Of a stretch of DNA of 64,000 bases, positions 1 through 9,352 are shown in pieces. Source of the stretch: CAVSWT01 sp963782985 (GTDB lineage: Bacteria; Bacteroidota; Ignavibacteria; Ignavibacteriales; Ignavibacteriaceae); the NCBI GenBank assembly GCA_963782985.1, contig CAWALU010000012.1, positions 434,001 through 498,000 of the forward strand, written 5' to 3'. A program made the position numbers and the translations under genes. The notes beneath the pieces were generated by a model. The model was given only the letters and a program-made list of their open reading frames with translations. It was not told the DNA's origin and did no database searches. Position 1 is the stretch's first letter. Every line of letters begins with the position of its first letter.

Positions 1-646
1 GAAATATTATTACATCGCATCCTTGTGATGATAAAGTAGTAACCATATCAGCGGCAACAGTTGTAATATCTTCACTAATTACCGCCGGCGAAGGTTGTGA
101 AATAAGATTGGTTATAGGTGTTGTCATTCCGAAAATACCAACTTTAATATTTCCAACCTGCTTAATCGTATAAGGAGAAATATAATTTTTAAGTTCAGCT
201 AAAGAAGGATCGCTTAAATCTGTGTTTGCAGAAAGCAATGGGAAACCATCTGCAGGTGTTGGAAATGCATTTTGTAATGCGCCTAATAATGCAGCAGGTG
301 TTAAATCCCATTCATGATTTCCAACCGTCATTGCATCAAGGCCCAATGATTGGAGAATTTGTAACTCAGGTACTCCAAAGTATTTATTATAAAATAGATC
401 GCCGATAGAAAAATCGCCTGCATGAAGAGTTAGAACATTTGTTTCACTCATTTTTGTCATTCCTATAATTCTAGCTGCTCGTGCAATACCTCCTTGTGTC
501 CCTGTTAAATCGTTATTGCGAGGGCCTATAGGAGCTAAAGTTGAGTGAGTATCATTTAAATGAAGAATGGTTAAAGTATCTTGCGCGGTGACCTGGAAAA
601 ATCCAGAAAGAGATAAGAGCAATAAAACAAGTAATAGTTTTTTCAT
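1..646 (-). CDS. Secreted 5'-nucleotidase/UshA-type metallophosphoesterase, N-terminal part (cut by window edge)
   Basis: An open frame runs from an ATG at 646 to the window edge, about 215 codons. The N-terminus is a typical signal peptide (MKK, a leucine-rich core, then an AQ cleavage region), so the enzyme acts outside the cytoplasm. Metal-binding motifs of the calcineurin-like phosphoesterase domain are visible in order: LHLNDTHS near residue 29, HAGDFSIGD near 80 and VGNHEWD near 112. The family hydrolyses nucleotides or related phosphoesters. The missing C-terminal half would carry the substrate-binding 5_nucleotid_C domain, so substrate cannot be judged. The gene is divergent from the DUF2062 gene at 1178. 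A 17-bp sequence containing TTGACA (708-724) lies upstream and recurs in front of the ACP operon. Confidence 0.85.
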   Translation of the reverse strand, partial: MKKLLLVLLLLSLSGFFQVTAQDTLTILHLNDTHSTLAPIGPRNNDLTGTQGGIARAARIIGMTKMSETNVLTLHAGDFSIGDLFYNKYFGVPELQILQSLGLDAMTVGNHEWDLTPAALLGALQNAFPTPADGFPLLSANTDLSDPSLAELKNYISPYTIKQVGNIKVGIFGMTTPITNLISQPSPAVISEDITTVAADMVTTLSSQGCDVIIF

Positions 647-1177
647 TATATACCTCAATTAGTTTTATTATTAATTACAATGATAAGTTCGTTTATTGAG
701 AGACTTCTATTGTCAAAGAATTGTCATAATAGTGTAAATGTTTTTTTTATTTACTAATAGAAGATATTTGAAAAGATAACCTTTGAATTATTACTTTATA
801 CTTTCATTCAATAACACTTATAAAAATGATTTTTTTATTTTGAGGGAATAACGAATTGTAGAAATTTTCATATAATTTAATTAGAAAGGTTAATTGGTGC
901 TTATAAACAATTGAAGAAATTGAACATTGAAGAATTTGTTAAATTTCGTCTCGTAATCTTGTTGTGATTATAATTCTAAACTGCATATAACTTATTTAAT
1001 TATTTATACTCACCTTTAATTTAAAATTTTTTTATAGATGAATTTTAATCGACAGTATTTCCCCATTCATACTTTCCATATAATCATTTCTTAAGATATA
1101 ATGATATTTTTTTGACAAAAATATGACATTTCTCTTCTTTCCTTGATTTATGTTCCTCTATAAATCTTAATATTAAA
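647..1177. other. AT-rich divergent intergenic region
   Basis: This 531-bp gap separates the divergent nucleotidase and DUF2062 genes and must hold both promoters. I see no ORF, RNA gene or strong hairpin in it. A duplicated TTGTCA-type word (708-729) lies 60-80 bp before the nucleotidase start. TATAAAT at about 1159 is a possible -10-like element for the plus-strand operon, but no convincing -35 partner is visible. Confidence 0.4.
708..724. promoter_or_regulatory. 17-bp word shared with 11500-11516, containing a minus-strand TTGACA
   Basis: The word TATTGTCAAAGAATTGT is identical here and at 11500-11516. In both places it precedes a minus-strand gene, 62 bp before the nucleotidase start and about 103 bp before the ACP start. 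Read on the minus strand it holds TTGACA, and here TGACAAT occurs twice with a 12-bp period. It could be a -35 region or an operator. No clear -10 element follows at 17 bp, so the assignment is tentative. Confidence 0.3.
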
Positions 1178-1636
1178 ATGGAATATAAAATTAATCATAG
1201 AATAAGATCTTTTACAGATATTTTAAAAAAGCAATTTTTATTTAATAAAGATTCTAATTATAAATTATCTTTATCAGTCGCTATTGGAATTTTTGCGGCT
1301 ATTTTTCCTATTTGGGGTTTTCAATCTGTTCTGGCAGTTTTACTTTCATTTATTTTTAAAGCAAATAAAATACTCGCAATTGCTGTTTCCAATATAAGCC
1401 AGCCGCCTGTTACCCCTATTATTATTTTTTTAAGTCTAATTACAGGTAGTTTTTTTGTAGGTAAGGCAGAGACAGGAATTATAAATTATTCTTCGGTTAA
1501 TTCAGCAGCAATTACAAATTATTTGAAAGAATATATAGTCGGGAGCGTGGTGTTGGCATTTATAGCAGCATCCTTCTTCGGTTTCTTAACATACTTATTA
1601 CTATTCTTTTTAAGAAAAAATGCATCTGCAAATTGA
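1178..1636 (+). CDS. DUF2062 family small membrane protein
   Basis: This is a 152-residue protein with three hydrophobic stretches (about 30-70, 78-98 and 118-145). The conserved DUF2062 features are visible: a FPIWGFQS loop near residue 45 and a proline-rich NISQPPVTP segment near 72. The biochemical role of the family is unknown. It is often found next to glycosyltransferase or cell-envelope genes. The gene opens a plus-strand cluster, and the next ORF could overlap its 3' end, so the four genes are probably co-transcribed. The ATG at 1178 has only a weak ribosome-binding site. Confidence 0.75.
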   Translation: MEYKINHRIRSFTDILKKQFLFNKDSNYKLSLSVAIGIFAAIFPIWGFQSVLAVLLSFIFKANKILAIAVSNISQPPVTPIIIFLSLITGSFFVGKAETGIINYSSVNSAAITNYLKEYIVGSVVLAFIAASFFGFLTYLLLFFLRKNASAN

Positions 1637-1646
1637 AAGGTTTTTA

Positions 1647-2747
1647 ATGTATATACTTAGAATACTTATTGACAAACCATTAAGATTAATATTAACGATT
1701 TCCGGAATTGCTTTATGCATAATATTAATTCTTTTCATTTTAGGAATTTATAATGGAGTTGCGATCGGCTCAGTTGAATATGTAAAACAGACTAATGCAG
1801 ATTTGTGGGTGCTTCAGGTGAATAATAATAATATTATGCGGGGAACATCAATCCTTCCATATGAATATATCAAAGTATTTAAACGAGATTCAACTATTCA
1901 ATCAGTAACACCAGTGTTATTATTCTTTACCAATATTAAAACAAATAACATTAACACTACAGTTTTGTTAGATGGATTTGTCCCCGGCTCTTTAGGAGGC
2001 CCGCCAAAGATATTTAAAGGAAGAAATGTAATTAATAATAATGAAATCGTTCTGGACAAAGCATTTGCAAGTAAATATAAGGTTGAAATCGGTCAGTCAG
2101 TTATTATTCATGATAATTCATTAATTGTAGTTGGATTGAGTTCGGGAACGAATGCTTTTGTAACTCAATATGCTTTTACTTCATTTAATTTTACTCAGTC
2201 TATAATTGATCTTCCGGGGCTAACAAGTTTTTTTATTGTAAAGACTTCACCAGGTAAAAATATTTCTGCTATAAAAGAAAAATTTCTACAAAAATATCCG
2301 GGAATATTTTCTGTTTATAATCAAAAAGATTTTCTAAAAAATAATATCGATGAAATGCAAGCAGGCATTCTTCCCCTTTTCTATGCAATTACCGCTATCG
2401 GAGGAATAGTGCTAGCAATAATACTTAGCTTAATCTTATCAGTAAACATTTTGGAAAAAAGAAAAGACTATGCTATTATGAAAGTGATCGGTTCACAAAA
2501 CTCTTTTCTAATCAATTTAATTTTGTCACAGGCATTAATAATTTCTATTGCGGCTGAAATTATTGGAATTTTATGTTTCTTTCCTCTTTCTGAAATAATT
2601 GAATATTTAGCGCCTGAAGTTTCCACAATAATCAATATCCATCATATCATTTACATTACTGCTATAATTTGCGTTGTTACGATAGTCAGCTCTTATTTTT
2701 CATCAAGGTATTTGAAAAAGATTTTTCCGGAAGAGGTATTTTCATGA
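1647..2747 (+). CDS. ABC exporter permease, FtsX/MacB fold, DevC-like
   Basis: The predicted protein has 366 residues. I chose the ATG at 1647 because GAAAGG sits 6 bp upstream. An in-frame ATG at 1620 would overlap the previous gene. One N-terminal transmembrane helix (about residues 8-32) is followed by a long extracytoplasmic domain and three C-terminal helices (about 245-270, 288-312 and 325-350). This is the four-helix topology of type VII ABC permeases. The length and compact extracellular domain resemble cyanobacterial DevC, the permease of the DevBCA glycolipid exporter, more than MacB. The stop overlaps the ATPase start as ATGA, so the two are translationally coupled. No DevB-like adaptor is adjacent. 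The substrate is unknown; a lipid or product of the neighbouring biosynthetic locus is an inference. Confidence 0.75.
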   Translation: MYILRILIDKPLRLILTISGIALCIILILFILGIYNGVAIGSVEYVKQTNADLWVLQVNNNNIMRGTSILPYEYIKVFKRDSTIQSVTPVLLFFTNIKTNNINTTVLLDGFVPGSLGGPPKIFKGRNVINNNEIVLDKAFASKYKVEIGQSVIIHDNSLIVVGLSSGTNAFVTQYAFTSFNFTQSIIDLPGLTSFFIVKTSPGKNISAIKEKFLQKYPGIFSVYNQKDFLKNNIDEMQAGILPLFYAITAIGGIVLAIILSLILSVNILEKRKDYAIMKVIGSQNSFLINLILSQALIISIAAEIIGILCFFPLSEIIEYLAPEVSTIINIHHIIYITAIICVVTIVSSYFSSRYLKKIFPEEVFS

Positions 2748-3424
2748 AAGATGTAAAGGTCGTTGAATTGTTAAATGTAACCAAAATTTATACCTCACAT
2801 TCTGATAAATATATTGCTTTAAACCAAATTGATTTTACAGCATGCAGAAGTGAATTATTATTATTGCTTGGGCCAAGCGGAAGCGGGAAAACTACTTTGC
2901 TGACATTAGCAGCCGGATTCACTCAAGCTTCAAGCGGTAATGTATTTTTATTCGGGCAAAACATTAATCAATATTCATCGAAAGAATTGCAATATCTTAG
3001 AGCGGATAAAATTGGATTTATTTTTCAAACTTTTCTCTTAATCGATGCATTAAATGTTTATGAAAATGTAGAATTAGTTTTAAAGTTTTCAAAAAATAAG
3101 CGTTCCGACTATAAAGAAAAAACAACTTCGGCGCTTGAAAAATTAGGAATTTCACATCTATCAAAAAAACTGCCTTCTGAACTAAGTCATGGTGAAAGAC
3201 AAAGAGTTGCAATCGCAAGGGCTTTCGCAAATAATGCTGAACTGCTTATAGCAGATGAACCCACTGCAAGTCTTGAAACAAAGCAAGGAGAACAAATTAT
3301 AAATTTTTTACATGACTATGCTTCAAAGTTTGATAAATGCGTAATAGTAGCAAGCCATGATTTGAGGTTAAAATCTTTTGCCGATAGAATCATATTTATT
3401 GAGAATGGTTTTTTAATCAAATGA
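2744..3424 (+). CDS. ABC exporter ATP-binding protein, DevA/LolD-like
   Basis: The protein is 226 residues if started at the ATG at 2744, which overlaps the permease stop (ATGA) and follows a GGAAGAGG ribosome-binding site. An upstream in-frame start at 2669 lies inside the permease gene and is unlikely. It shows Walker A (GPSGSGKTT), Q-loop (FIFQTFLL), signature LSHGERQRVAIA, Walker B (LLIADEPTA) and the switch histidine (ASHD). The signature reads LSHGE in place of LSGGQ, a known variant of this subfamily. It should form the nucleotide-binding dimer that drives the DevC-like permease. The next gene starts 7 bp later. Confidence 0.8.
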   Translation: MKDVKVVELLNVTKIYTSHSDKYIALNQIDFTACRSELLLLLGPSGSGKTTLLTLAAGFTQASSGNVFLFGQNINQYSSKELQYLRADKIGFIFQTFLLIDALNVYENVELVLKFSKNKRSDYKEKTTSALEKLGISHLSKKLPSELSHGERQRVAIARAFANNAELLIADEPTASLETKQGEQIINFLHDYASKFDKCVIVASHDLRLKSFADRIIFIENGFLIK

Positions 3425-3431
3425 GGAACTT

Positions 3432-4760
3432 ATGAAAAAGAAAATTTATTTAATTCAACCAACATATAGAGATCAAAATGGAAATCTTTTAAAAGGTAAA
3501 AAACTATATGTTATTTCTTTAGCTTTACCATCTTTAAGCTCAATTATACCTAATGACTGGGAAAAAGAATTCTGCTATGAATACTTTGACGAAATTAATT
3601 TTAATACAGATGCATCGGTGATAGGTATATCATCCATGGGTTATGAAATATTTCGAGGAATTGAAATTGCTAAAGAATTTAGGAAGCGCGGGAAGAAAAT
3701 TATATTTGGAGGATTCCAATCACATATTAGTAAAGAATATATCGAAGAATATTGTGATTCTGTAATTCACGGTAATCCGGGTAAGCTTGATATGTCAATT
3801 GTTTTAAAAGATATTGAAATGAATAAATTACAAAAAGAGTATAGGTGTAAAACAGATTTAAATTATAAGATTGATTATTCATCTTTAAACCCTGATAAGC
3901 TGATCTTTACGCCTGTGTTATTTAGTGTTGGCTGTTATAATAACTGTGATTATTGCTGCATCGGCTCTATTTATAAAGGCAAATATAGATTACGAAATTT
4001 CAAATATTTAATGGAGGAACTGGATTTTCTTCACAATCGCACAAGAAAAATCGCAGTAGTTGATACTAATTTTTACAACAACCGTTTATTCTTGCAAAAG
4101 GTTTGCAGGGAAATGATAAAACGAAAATATAATTTTATTTGGGGTGCTCAATGCACTATAGATATCGGCGATGATATTGAAACTCTTCATTTATTAAAAA
4201 AAGCGGGCTGCAGAATTTTATTTATAGGATTGGAATCAATTGATCAAAAGAATTTAACACACGTTAATAAAAAATATAGTGCTGCTGCTTATGAAGATAA
4301 AATTAAAAATATTCATAAAGCGGGAATAAAGATAGCTGCCTTTTTTATTTATGGAATGGATGATGACACTGTTGCCACATCTAATTCATTAAGCAAATTT
4401 ATTATTAAAAATAAGATTGCACTCCCAATGATAAATATTCTCGTTCCTACTCCCGGCACAAGATTATATGCTCAACTTAAAAATGAAAATAGAATTTTAA
4501 TGAAAGATGAACAGGATTTCTTAAAAAATAATCCAGCGTATAATTCTTCTTTTAATCTTTGCTACTATGTACCGAAAAATATGACTCCGCAGCAGGTAGA
4601 ATTAGGATTTATTGATTTATTAAAAAGATTATCCGGCTACTATCAAGTTTTGAGGCGTTCAATAAACAGTGATTTCCCGTTGACTCTCTATCTGCTTTAT
4701 ATGAACTGGATGTTTAGAAAAGAATATTTTGTTTTAAAAAAACAAAGAATTAAAAGTTAA
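3432..4760 (+). CDS. B12-binding-domain radical SAM protein
   Basis: The N-terminal region (about residues 1-130) has the Rossmann-like pattern of cobalamin-binding radical SAM proteins, with IGISSMGYEIFRG and IIFGGFQSH. No DxHxxG lower-ligand motif is seen, as is usual in this class. The radical SAM core follows, with the iron-sulfur cluster motif GCYNNCDYC (Cys168, 172, 175) and a GLES segment near residue 275. A 442-residue length fits. Such enzymes carry out methylations, ring contractions or other radical chemistry on natural products and lipids. The target cannot be predicted. GAGG precedes the ATG, and the gene closes the plus-strand operon, ending 35 bp from the convergent epimerase gene. 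It is the second radical SAM enzyme of this type in 7 kb (the other is at 8565-10089). Confidence 0.8.
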   Translation: MKKKIYLIQPTYRDQNGNLLKGKKLYVISLALPSLSSIIPNDWEKEFCYEYFDEINFNTDASVIGISSMGYEIFRGIEIAKEFRKRGKKIIFGGFQSHISKEYIEEYCDSVIHGNPGKLDMSIVLKDIEMNKLQKEYRCKTDLNYKIDYSSLNPDKLIFTPVLFSVGCYNNCDYCCIGSIYKGKYRLRNFKYLMEELDFLHNRTRKIAVVDTNFYNNRLFLQKVCREMIKRKYNFIWGAQCTIDIGDDIETLHLLKKAGCRILFIGLESIDQKNLTHVNKKYSAAAYEDKIKNIHKAGIKIAAFFIYGMDDDTVATSNSLSKFIIKNKIALPMINILVPTPGTRLYAQLKNENRILMKDEQDFLKNNPAYNSSFNLCYYVPKNMTPQQVELGFIDLLKRLSGYYQVLRRSINSDFPLTLYLLYMNWMFRKEYFVLKKQRIKS

Positions 4761-4795
4761 AAATTAGATTTTTATTAATAACCCCAAATATTAAA

Positions 4796-5789
4796 TCAGA
4801 GCTTATCAAGACAGGATTGAAGTACATCTTCAAAGTTTTCATATCTAAATTTATACGAAGTACTAAGCAGCTTTCGTGAAGAATATAATATTTCGAAACC
4901 GGGCTGCCAAATTGTAAAAAAATAATTTTTAAACTTTGATTCGGAAAAATATTTAAGAATTGTTGGGTATTTATTTATTGCATTTGACAAAAGAGCGATA
5001 ATTTTAGTTTTGATATTTATATTTTCAAAACGATCAATCAATTTTAAATAAGTATTGAAAGCGTCTTCAAATAAAACAGGAGTATTAACTGTTATATTAA
5101 AAATATGTCCAAAGTTATTATTGTTTTTCATTAAAAATATTGATGCACTGGCAACATCTTCCACATGCACATAATTAAATTTTCTCTTTTGCAGTTTACC
5201 GGCTAAAAGTATTTTTGAAACTGCGGCTTCTCTTAATTTTTTACCAAAGGGTGTATGTTCATTCGGACCAAAAACCGCTACAGGTCTAATTATAAGTGTG
5301 TTTAATTTTTCCTTTTGTGCAATTTTTAGGGCTTCCGTTTCACCCAATAATTTTGTGTATCCATAAGGCTCTATTGCTCTTGGAGTAACAAATTCATCAA
5401 CCGGTTGAAATGATTTAGAAAGCATTCCATAAACAGCAGTTGAACTGCAGTACAAAGCTGCTTTTATTTTATTTTTGGCGGCACATTCCCAAACATTTCG
5501 AGTTCCTTCAGCATTAATTTTGATAAGATTAGTCATTGACTCATGAGAATTAACAAGTGCCGCAAAATGATATACAAAATCAACATTATCTAAAGCTTTA
5601 TTGATTGAATCTTTATTTAGTATATCAAGTGAGATAGTTTGAACATTTTTTAATTCATTGAAAATATTTGGTGAATATTGATGATGAACTCCGGCAATAA
5701 CATTTAATCCGTTCTCGCTTAATTGCTTAACAACCTGGCTGCCAATAAATCCTGACTGCACCTGTAACAAGTGCCGTTTTCCTATTCAT
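4796..5789 (-). CDS. NAD-dependent epimerase/dehydratase (extended SDR), apparent frameshift near the start
   Basis: From an ATG at 5789 the frame reads MNRKTALVTGA. A single surplus base at about 5753-5756 then shifts it into the frame that continues SGFIGSQVV. Joined, this makes the NAD-binding motif TGAxGFIGS, so the natural gene is very likely 4796-5789 minus one base (about 330 residues). The shifted frame alone spans 4796-5770. The active-site elements are intact: CSSTAVYG and YGYTK (YxxxK). The family oxidises, reduces or epimerises sugars or hydroxyacyl groups. It starts 3 bp after the carbamoyltransferase stop and is the last gene of the ACP/FkbH operon. The frameshift may be an assembly error. 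Confidence 0.75.
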
Positions 5790-5792
5790 AAT

Positions 5793-6599
5793 TTATCTCT
5801 TCAAAATGAAAAAATTACCAATCACTAAACAATCTATATCAGTTGATAAAAAACAAAGGATAGCATCTTTTGGCGAGCAAACAATAGGTTCATTCCTTAC
5901 ATTAAATGAGGTATTTAACAATACTGAAATTCCAGTCAGATTTTTAAATTCGAGAATCAATTTCCAAAATAACGGATTTGCTTTTTTAGATACGGTTTGC
6001 ACTCTTGCTGAACCATCAACATGAGTTACAGCTGGTATTTTTTTCAGATATTTACTTTTTACAGGCACGGCAAATAACATAAAGTTTGAATTTGATAATC
6101 CGGTCATATCAAAATATTCGTCTGCATCTTCCTCAATTACTGCAGGTGCAAAAGGCCTGAACGATTCTCGTTTTTTAACTTTTGCATTTATTCTATCTTT
6201 CATTTTAGGATCGCGGGGATCGGCTAATATGCTTCTGTTCCCCAAAGCTCTTGGGCCAAATTCCATTTTACCTTGAAACCATCCAACAACTTTTCCAGCT
6301 TTTATTTTTTTTGCTGTGAAAGAAGCAATGTCCGTTTGTTTCTCCCATTTTATTTTTTCTTTAAAAATTTCTAATTCATGAAGAATTTCCAACTCACTAT
6401 ATTTACAGCCAAAATAAGCGTGATTCCATTTTTTATAATTATTTATTTTATCATTTTTTATTTTTTCGTTAGCATAAATAGCTGCGCCAATACTGCAGCC
6501 TTCATCATTTGCAGCCGGCTGAATAAAAATATTTTTAAATAATTTTGACCTGGCAATTTCACCATTCAAGGTGCAATTTAACGCCACACCGCCAGCCAT
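5793..6599 (-). CDS. Carbamoyltransferase (NodU/CmcH/TobZ family), C-terminal part of a frameshifted gene
   Basis: This frame carries the YrdC-like carbamoyltransferase half. It has GGVALNCTLNGEI at its start, EFGPRALGNRSILADPRD in the middle and NTSFNVRNEPIVCSP near the end, all hallmark motifs. It is continuous with the N-terminal part at 6611-7633. The frames differ by one base, explained by a six-T run at 6624-6629 that should have seven. With that base restored the sequence reads KKETGLNNLCMAGGV without a stop. The whole protein would be about 610 residues, normal for the family. These enzymes move a carbamoyl group from carbamoyl phosphate, via carbamoyl-adenylate, to a hydroxyl of a natural product or sugar. 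Confidence 0.85.
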   Translation of the reverse strand: MAGGVALNCTLNGEIARSKLFKNIFIQPAANDEGCSIGAAIYANEKIKNDKINNYKKWNHAYFGCKYSELEILHELEIFKEKIKWEKQTDIASFTAKKIKAGKVVGWFQGKMEFGPRALGNRSILADPRDPKMKDRINAKVKKRESFRPFAPAVIEEDADEYFDMTGLSNSNFMLFAVPVKSKYLKKIPAVTHVDGSARVQTVSKKANPLFWKLILEFKNLTGISVLLNTSFNVRNEPIVCSPKDAILCFLSTDIDCLVIGNFFILKR

Positions 6600-6610
6600 G
6601 CATAGATTAT

Positions 6611-7633
6611 TCAGTCCGGTTTCTTTTTTAAATATCTTAATTTATGCAGGACCGTTTCATTAAGAGATTCTTGTAAAGCGGCGGCAATGTCTGCATGCCG
6701 TTGTGAAAATTTACCATGCATTTTTCTTGGACTACCAAAATTTTTAAGAATGAATTCTTTTAAATCGGAATGAGCAAGAAGCTCGGTTGAATAATTTCCA
6801 TTTTCTTTCAACAAAACTAAAAAATTAAAAAAAGAACGGTACTTTTTTGGATTTCCATAAGCCGCCAAGCCCATTACTTTATATTCATCTCCTAGGCTTC
6901 GGAAGCCAAGAAATACTGTGATGATTAAATAAAGTGCCCCAAGCGAGGTAGGAATAAATGTTCTTTCTATTTCTGTTATTTTGTTTCCCTCACCCACGGC
7001 TATTAATGAACTTTCAGTTTCGCCTGTTCCATCAATTGTAAATATAAGCGCCTCACGAAAACCGGAAGGATAAAAAGCGCTTGCCGCATGGGCATGATGA
7101 TGCTGAACTGGTATAAATAATTTCGCAGATTTCCCCGTCATCTGTTCAAATTGTTTTACAACAACTTTATTAGACATCATTGAGTTGTAGATATTATAAT
7201 ATGAATCTTCTAAACATTTTTTTTCATTTTTATCTAGCCAAGGTTCGAGTAATTTAATTCTCTTTGCAATCGAATTTTTATTGAAGTCACAATAATGAGC
7301 TACTGCATCTAAATCATCGATTGAAATTCCACACTTATTTAGACAATAATTTATGGCATTTTTGGGTAGCAAAGTATTTCCAGTAAGATTTAAAGAATAT
7401 TTGATTCTTGTAAATCTTTCTTCAGCCACAGCAGCAATTAGCTTTCCGTCTTTAAAAAGTGCAGCAGACGCATCATGCCCAAAGTATCCAAGAGGAAATC
7501 TTGAAAATGGTACTTCACCTTCGCCGTATTCAAATATATTCTCAAAATCCTGGTTAGTTTTTGCTAATGGACTTCTTATACCACGGGCTAAATGTGAATC
7601 ACGCGTAAAGCCGCTATAACCAAGTATATACAT
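6611..7633 (-). CDS. Carbamoyltransferase (NodU/CmcH/TobZ family), N-terminal part of a frameshifted gene
   Basis: This is the Kae1/HSP70-like half that binds nucleotide and metal. Visible motifs are GYFGHDASAAL (near 49), AAVAEERFTRIKY (near 69), QHHHAHAASAFYPSGF (near 177) and TIDGTGETES (near 200). The frame ends at 6611 only because of the one-base slip in the T run at 6624-6629. The ATG at 7633 gives the usual family start, MYILGYSG. It lies 11 bp after the methyltransferase stop, inside the operon. Together with the C-terminal part it should carbamoylate a hydroxyl group on the pathway product. Confidence 0.85.
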   Translation of the reverse strand: MYILGYSGFTRDSHLARGIRSPLAKTNQDFENIFEYGEGEVPFSRFPLGYFGHDASAALFKDGKLIAAVAEERFTRIKYSLNLTGNTLLPKNAINYCLNKCGISIDDLDAVAHYCDFNKNSIAKRIKLLEPWLDKNEKKCLEDSYYNIYNSMMSNKVVVKQFEQMTGKSAKLFIPVQHHHAHAASAFYPSGFREALIFTIDGTGETESSLIAVGEGNKITEIERTFIPTSLGALYLIITVFLGFRSLGDEYKVMGLAAYGNPKKYRSFFNFLVLLKENGNYSTELLAHSDLKEFILKNFGSPRKMHGKFSQRHADIAAALQESLNETVLHKLRYLKKKPD

Positions 7634-7644
7634 TTATTTCTTCT

Positions 7645-8202
7645 TCAAACTTTATTTAGAATTAAAAAATGACGTTCCGGTTTTAGTAAAAGATCCAATG
7701 CTATTAATTTTTCATTTTCAGATAATTTTTTAAAACAGCTGATTATTTTTTCAGATTCAAAATAATTTTCAATATTGGTATTCATTCCCAGCACTTTTTG
7801 AATTTTAAATCCGCAATTTTTTGTAAGCGAAATCAATTCATCCATGTCAATTAAAATTTCATTTGGATTTAAAAATTGATCCGCAATCCAAACAGGATCA
7901 AGATAAACCTCTTGTAAATTTTCATCCTCAATATTTTTACCGAGCAATTCTTTTAAGATAATATTGTTCTTTACAGTACCAATAAATTCTTTTGCTATAC
8001 AATCTTTCTCACTTGCATTTTCTCCTGCGGCTAACAGCATACCTAATAGCTTAACATTTTGTGTGTGATAATATCTTCCGTGCTTTGCGTAAATCCATAA
8101 ATAAAGTTCACCTTTATCGCTTAATGAATTGTGTAAATTTTTTAATACTAATGCCATATCCGCAGTATGGTGCAGAACGCCTAAGACAATAAATAACGTC
8201 AA
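7645..8202 (-). CDS. SAM-dependent methyltransferase, C-terminal part of a frameshifted gene
   Basis: The frame begins in the middle of the Rossmann fold with LGVLHHTADM, the conserved post-motif II segment of class I methyltransferases. Its natural predecessor FDVIYC is at the end of the overlapping frame 8114-8572. A surplus base at about 8183-8188 separates them. The remainder (about 180 residues) is the C-terminal substrate-binding part. The apparent TTG start at 8202 is an artefact of the frameshift. The whole protein is about 308 residues and belongs to the ACP/FkbH operon. Confidence 0.75.
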   Translation of the reverse strand: MTLFIVLGVLHHTADMALVLKNLHNSLSDKGELYLWIYAKHGRYYHTQNVKLLGMLLAAGENASEKDCIAKEFIGTVKNNIILKELLGKNIEDENLQEVYLDPVWIADQFLNPNEILIDMDELISLTKNCGFKIQKVLGMNTNIENYFESEKIISCFKKLSENEKLIALDLLLKPERHFLILNKV

Positions 8203-8572
8203 AAGATTTTTTATATGGAAGTGGTTTAATTAGGTTCCATTTTTTGAAATTAACATTTGAGAGATGATTTGTCTGCGCAGATTTTTCTGCTTTTAACAAT
8301 GAAGCTTTGGAATTATCCAATCCTTTAAATTTTACGTTCTTATAATTCTTAGCCAATGCTACAGTTGTATTACCCGTTCCACAGCCGGCATCTAATACAT
8401 TTAATCGGGACTTACTCTTCTTCAGTTTTTCAATACTTTTATTAAAGCTTTTTAAGAAAATAATACCATCTCGATCCAACGGCCTATTTCCGGGGAATTG
8501 ATATTCTTCATAAAAAGTTTTTATCTCATTTGTCATTGTCTTTATATTTGACGAAGCGTCTTTACTATACAT
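8114..8572 (-). CDS. SAM-dependent methyltransferase, N-terminal part of a frameshifted gene
   Basis: Motif I VLDAGCGTGNTTVAL, which binds S-adenosylmethionine, is clear, followed by an acidic-loop segment (KGLDNS). I chose the ATG at 8572, giving MYSKDASS. GAAGAAGAG precedes it and the start overlaps the radical SAM stop by 8 bp; the frame is open further upstream to 8605. Beyond about 8185 the frame is wrong, reading CLRRSAPYC where CLGVLHHT is expected. The true gene is 7645-8572. N-, O- or C-methylation cannot be distinguished. Confidence 0.75.
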   Translation of the reverse strand: MYSKDASSNIKTMTNEIKTFYEEYQFPGNRPLDRDGIIFLKSFNKSIEKLKKSKSRLNVLDAGCGTGNTTVALAKNYKNVKFKGLDNSKASLLKAEKSAQTNHLSNVNFKKWNLIKPLPYKKSFDVIYCLRRSAPYCGYGISIKKFTQFIKR

Positions 8573-9224
8573 AAAATTCACTCTTCTTCGAAAATTTATC
8601 GGCAATTACAAAATATCTTCGCAGCAGAAGTTTAACATTTTCATCTTCTATTTCATCAATTGATGTCCTTGAACTGACTACATACGCCATAAAAAATCCA
8701 TCTATTTCTCTTTGGGTAAAGTATGCGGGAAGTATTTTTAAGGCATTCTCGACTCTTTCTTTAGTGAAGGCAAATTCCCTTATACCTTTCATTTTCAAAT
8801 TCGTCAAAGTTTCCAGGCTAAATTCGTATGGACCTTCACCAACATTAACGTAATCTCGCTGCACATTATAATTCCCCTCCTGAAAATATCCTAAAGTTTG
8901 TGCAAGCTTGAATAATTCTGTGCCCGGGAAATAAACAACGGTGAAAAAAGTTGCGCCGCAAAGTGAAGATGCTTTTGCAAATTCAATCGTCTGAAGTACT
9001 TCTTCTTCGGTTTCAGTGGGAAAACCAATCATAAAAAATCCACGCGTAACAATGTTTGCTTCGGCAGTATATTCAATTGCCCGAAATATTTTATCTAGAT
9101 TCAAATTTTTTTTAATCATTTTCTGTAATCTTGGCGAAGCCGTCTCCACAGCATAAGAGATAAACTTTGTTCCGGCTTCAGCCATTTTTTCTATTAACTC
9201 TTTATCAACTCTATCACCCCGCAA
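8565..9224 (-). CDS. B12-binding radical SAM protein, C-terminal part of a multiply frameshifted gene
   Basis: This contains the second half of a radical SAM barrel. LRGDRVDKELIEKMAEAG, ETASPRLQKMIKKN and RGFFMIGFPTETEEEV are typical of the B12-dependent class E/BchE-like radical SAM proteins. The preceding sequence in another frame reads KITLSFP, and one extra base in the GGG run at 9232-9234 breaks the join to PNALRGDRVD. The stop TAG overlaps the methyltransferase ATG. The whole gene would be 8565-10089, about 507 residues. Confidence 0.75.
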   Translation of the reverse strand: MRGDRVDKELIEKMAEAGTKFISYAVETASPRLQKMIKKNLNLDKIFRAIEYTAEANIVTRGFFMIGFPTETEEEVLQTIEFAKASSLCGATFFTVVYFPGTELFKLAQTLGYFQEGNYNVQRDYVNVGEGPYEFSLETLTNLKMKGIREFAFTKERVENALKILPAYFTQREIDGFFMAYVVSSRTSIDEIEDENVKLLLRRYFVIADKFSKKSEFYV

Positions 9225-9352
9225 GGCGTTTGGGAAATGATAAAGTAATTTTCATCCGGCTTTTTATTATCATATCACAAATGGTTTTAGCCCTAATTAA
9301 ATCAAGATTGAAAATGTCATCTATAATCTGAAAATCATTAATCCCATAATTA

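Noticed and set aside
226..408. 60-codon plus-strand ORF
   Set aside because: It is antisense to the signal-peptide phosphoesterase gene (1-646), whose frame carries clear catalytic motifs.
1620..1646. Upstream ATG of the DevC-like permease
   Set aside because: It would overlap the DUF2062 gene, and a good ribosome-binding site precedes the ATG at 1647.
5806..6024. 72-codon plus-strand ORF
   Set aside because: It is antisense to the carbamoyltransferase motifs on the minus strand.
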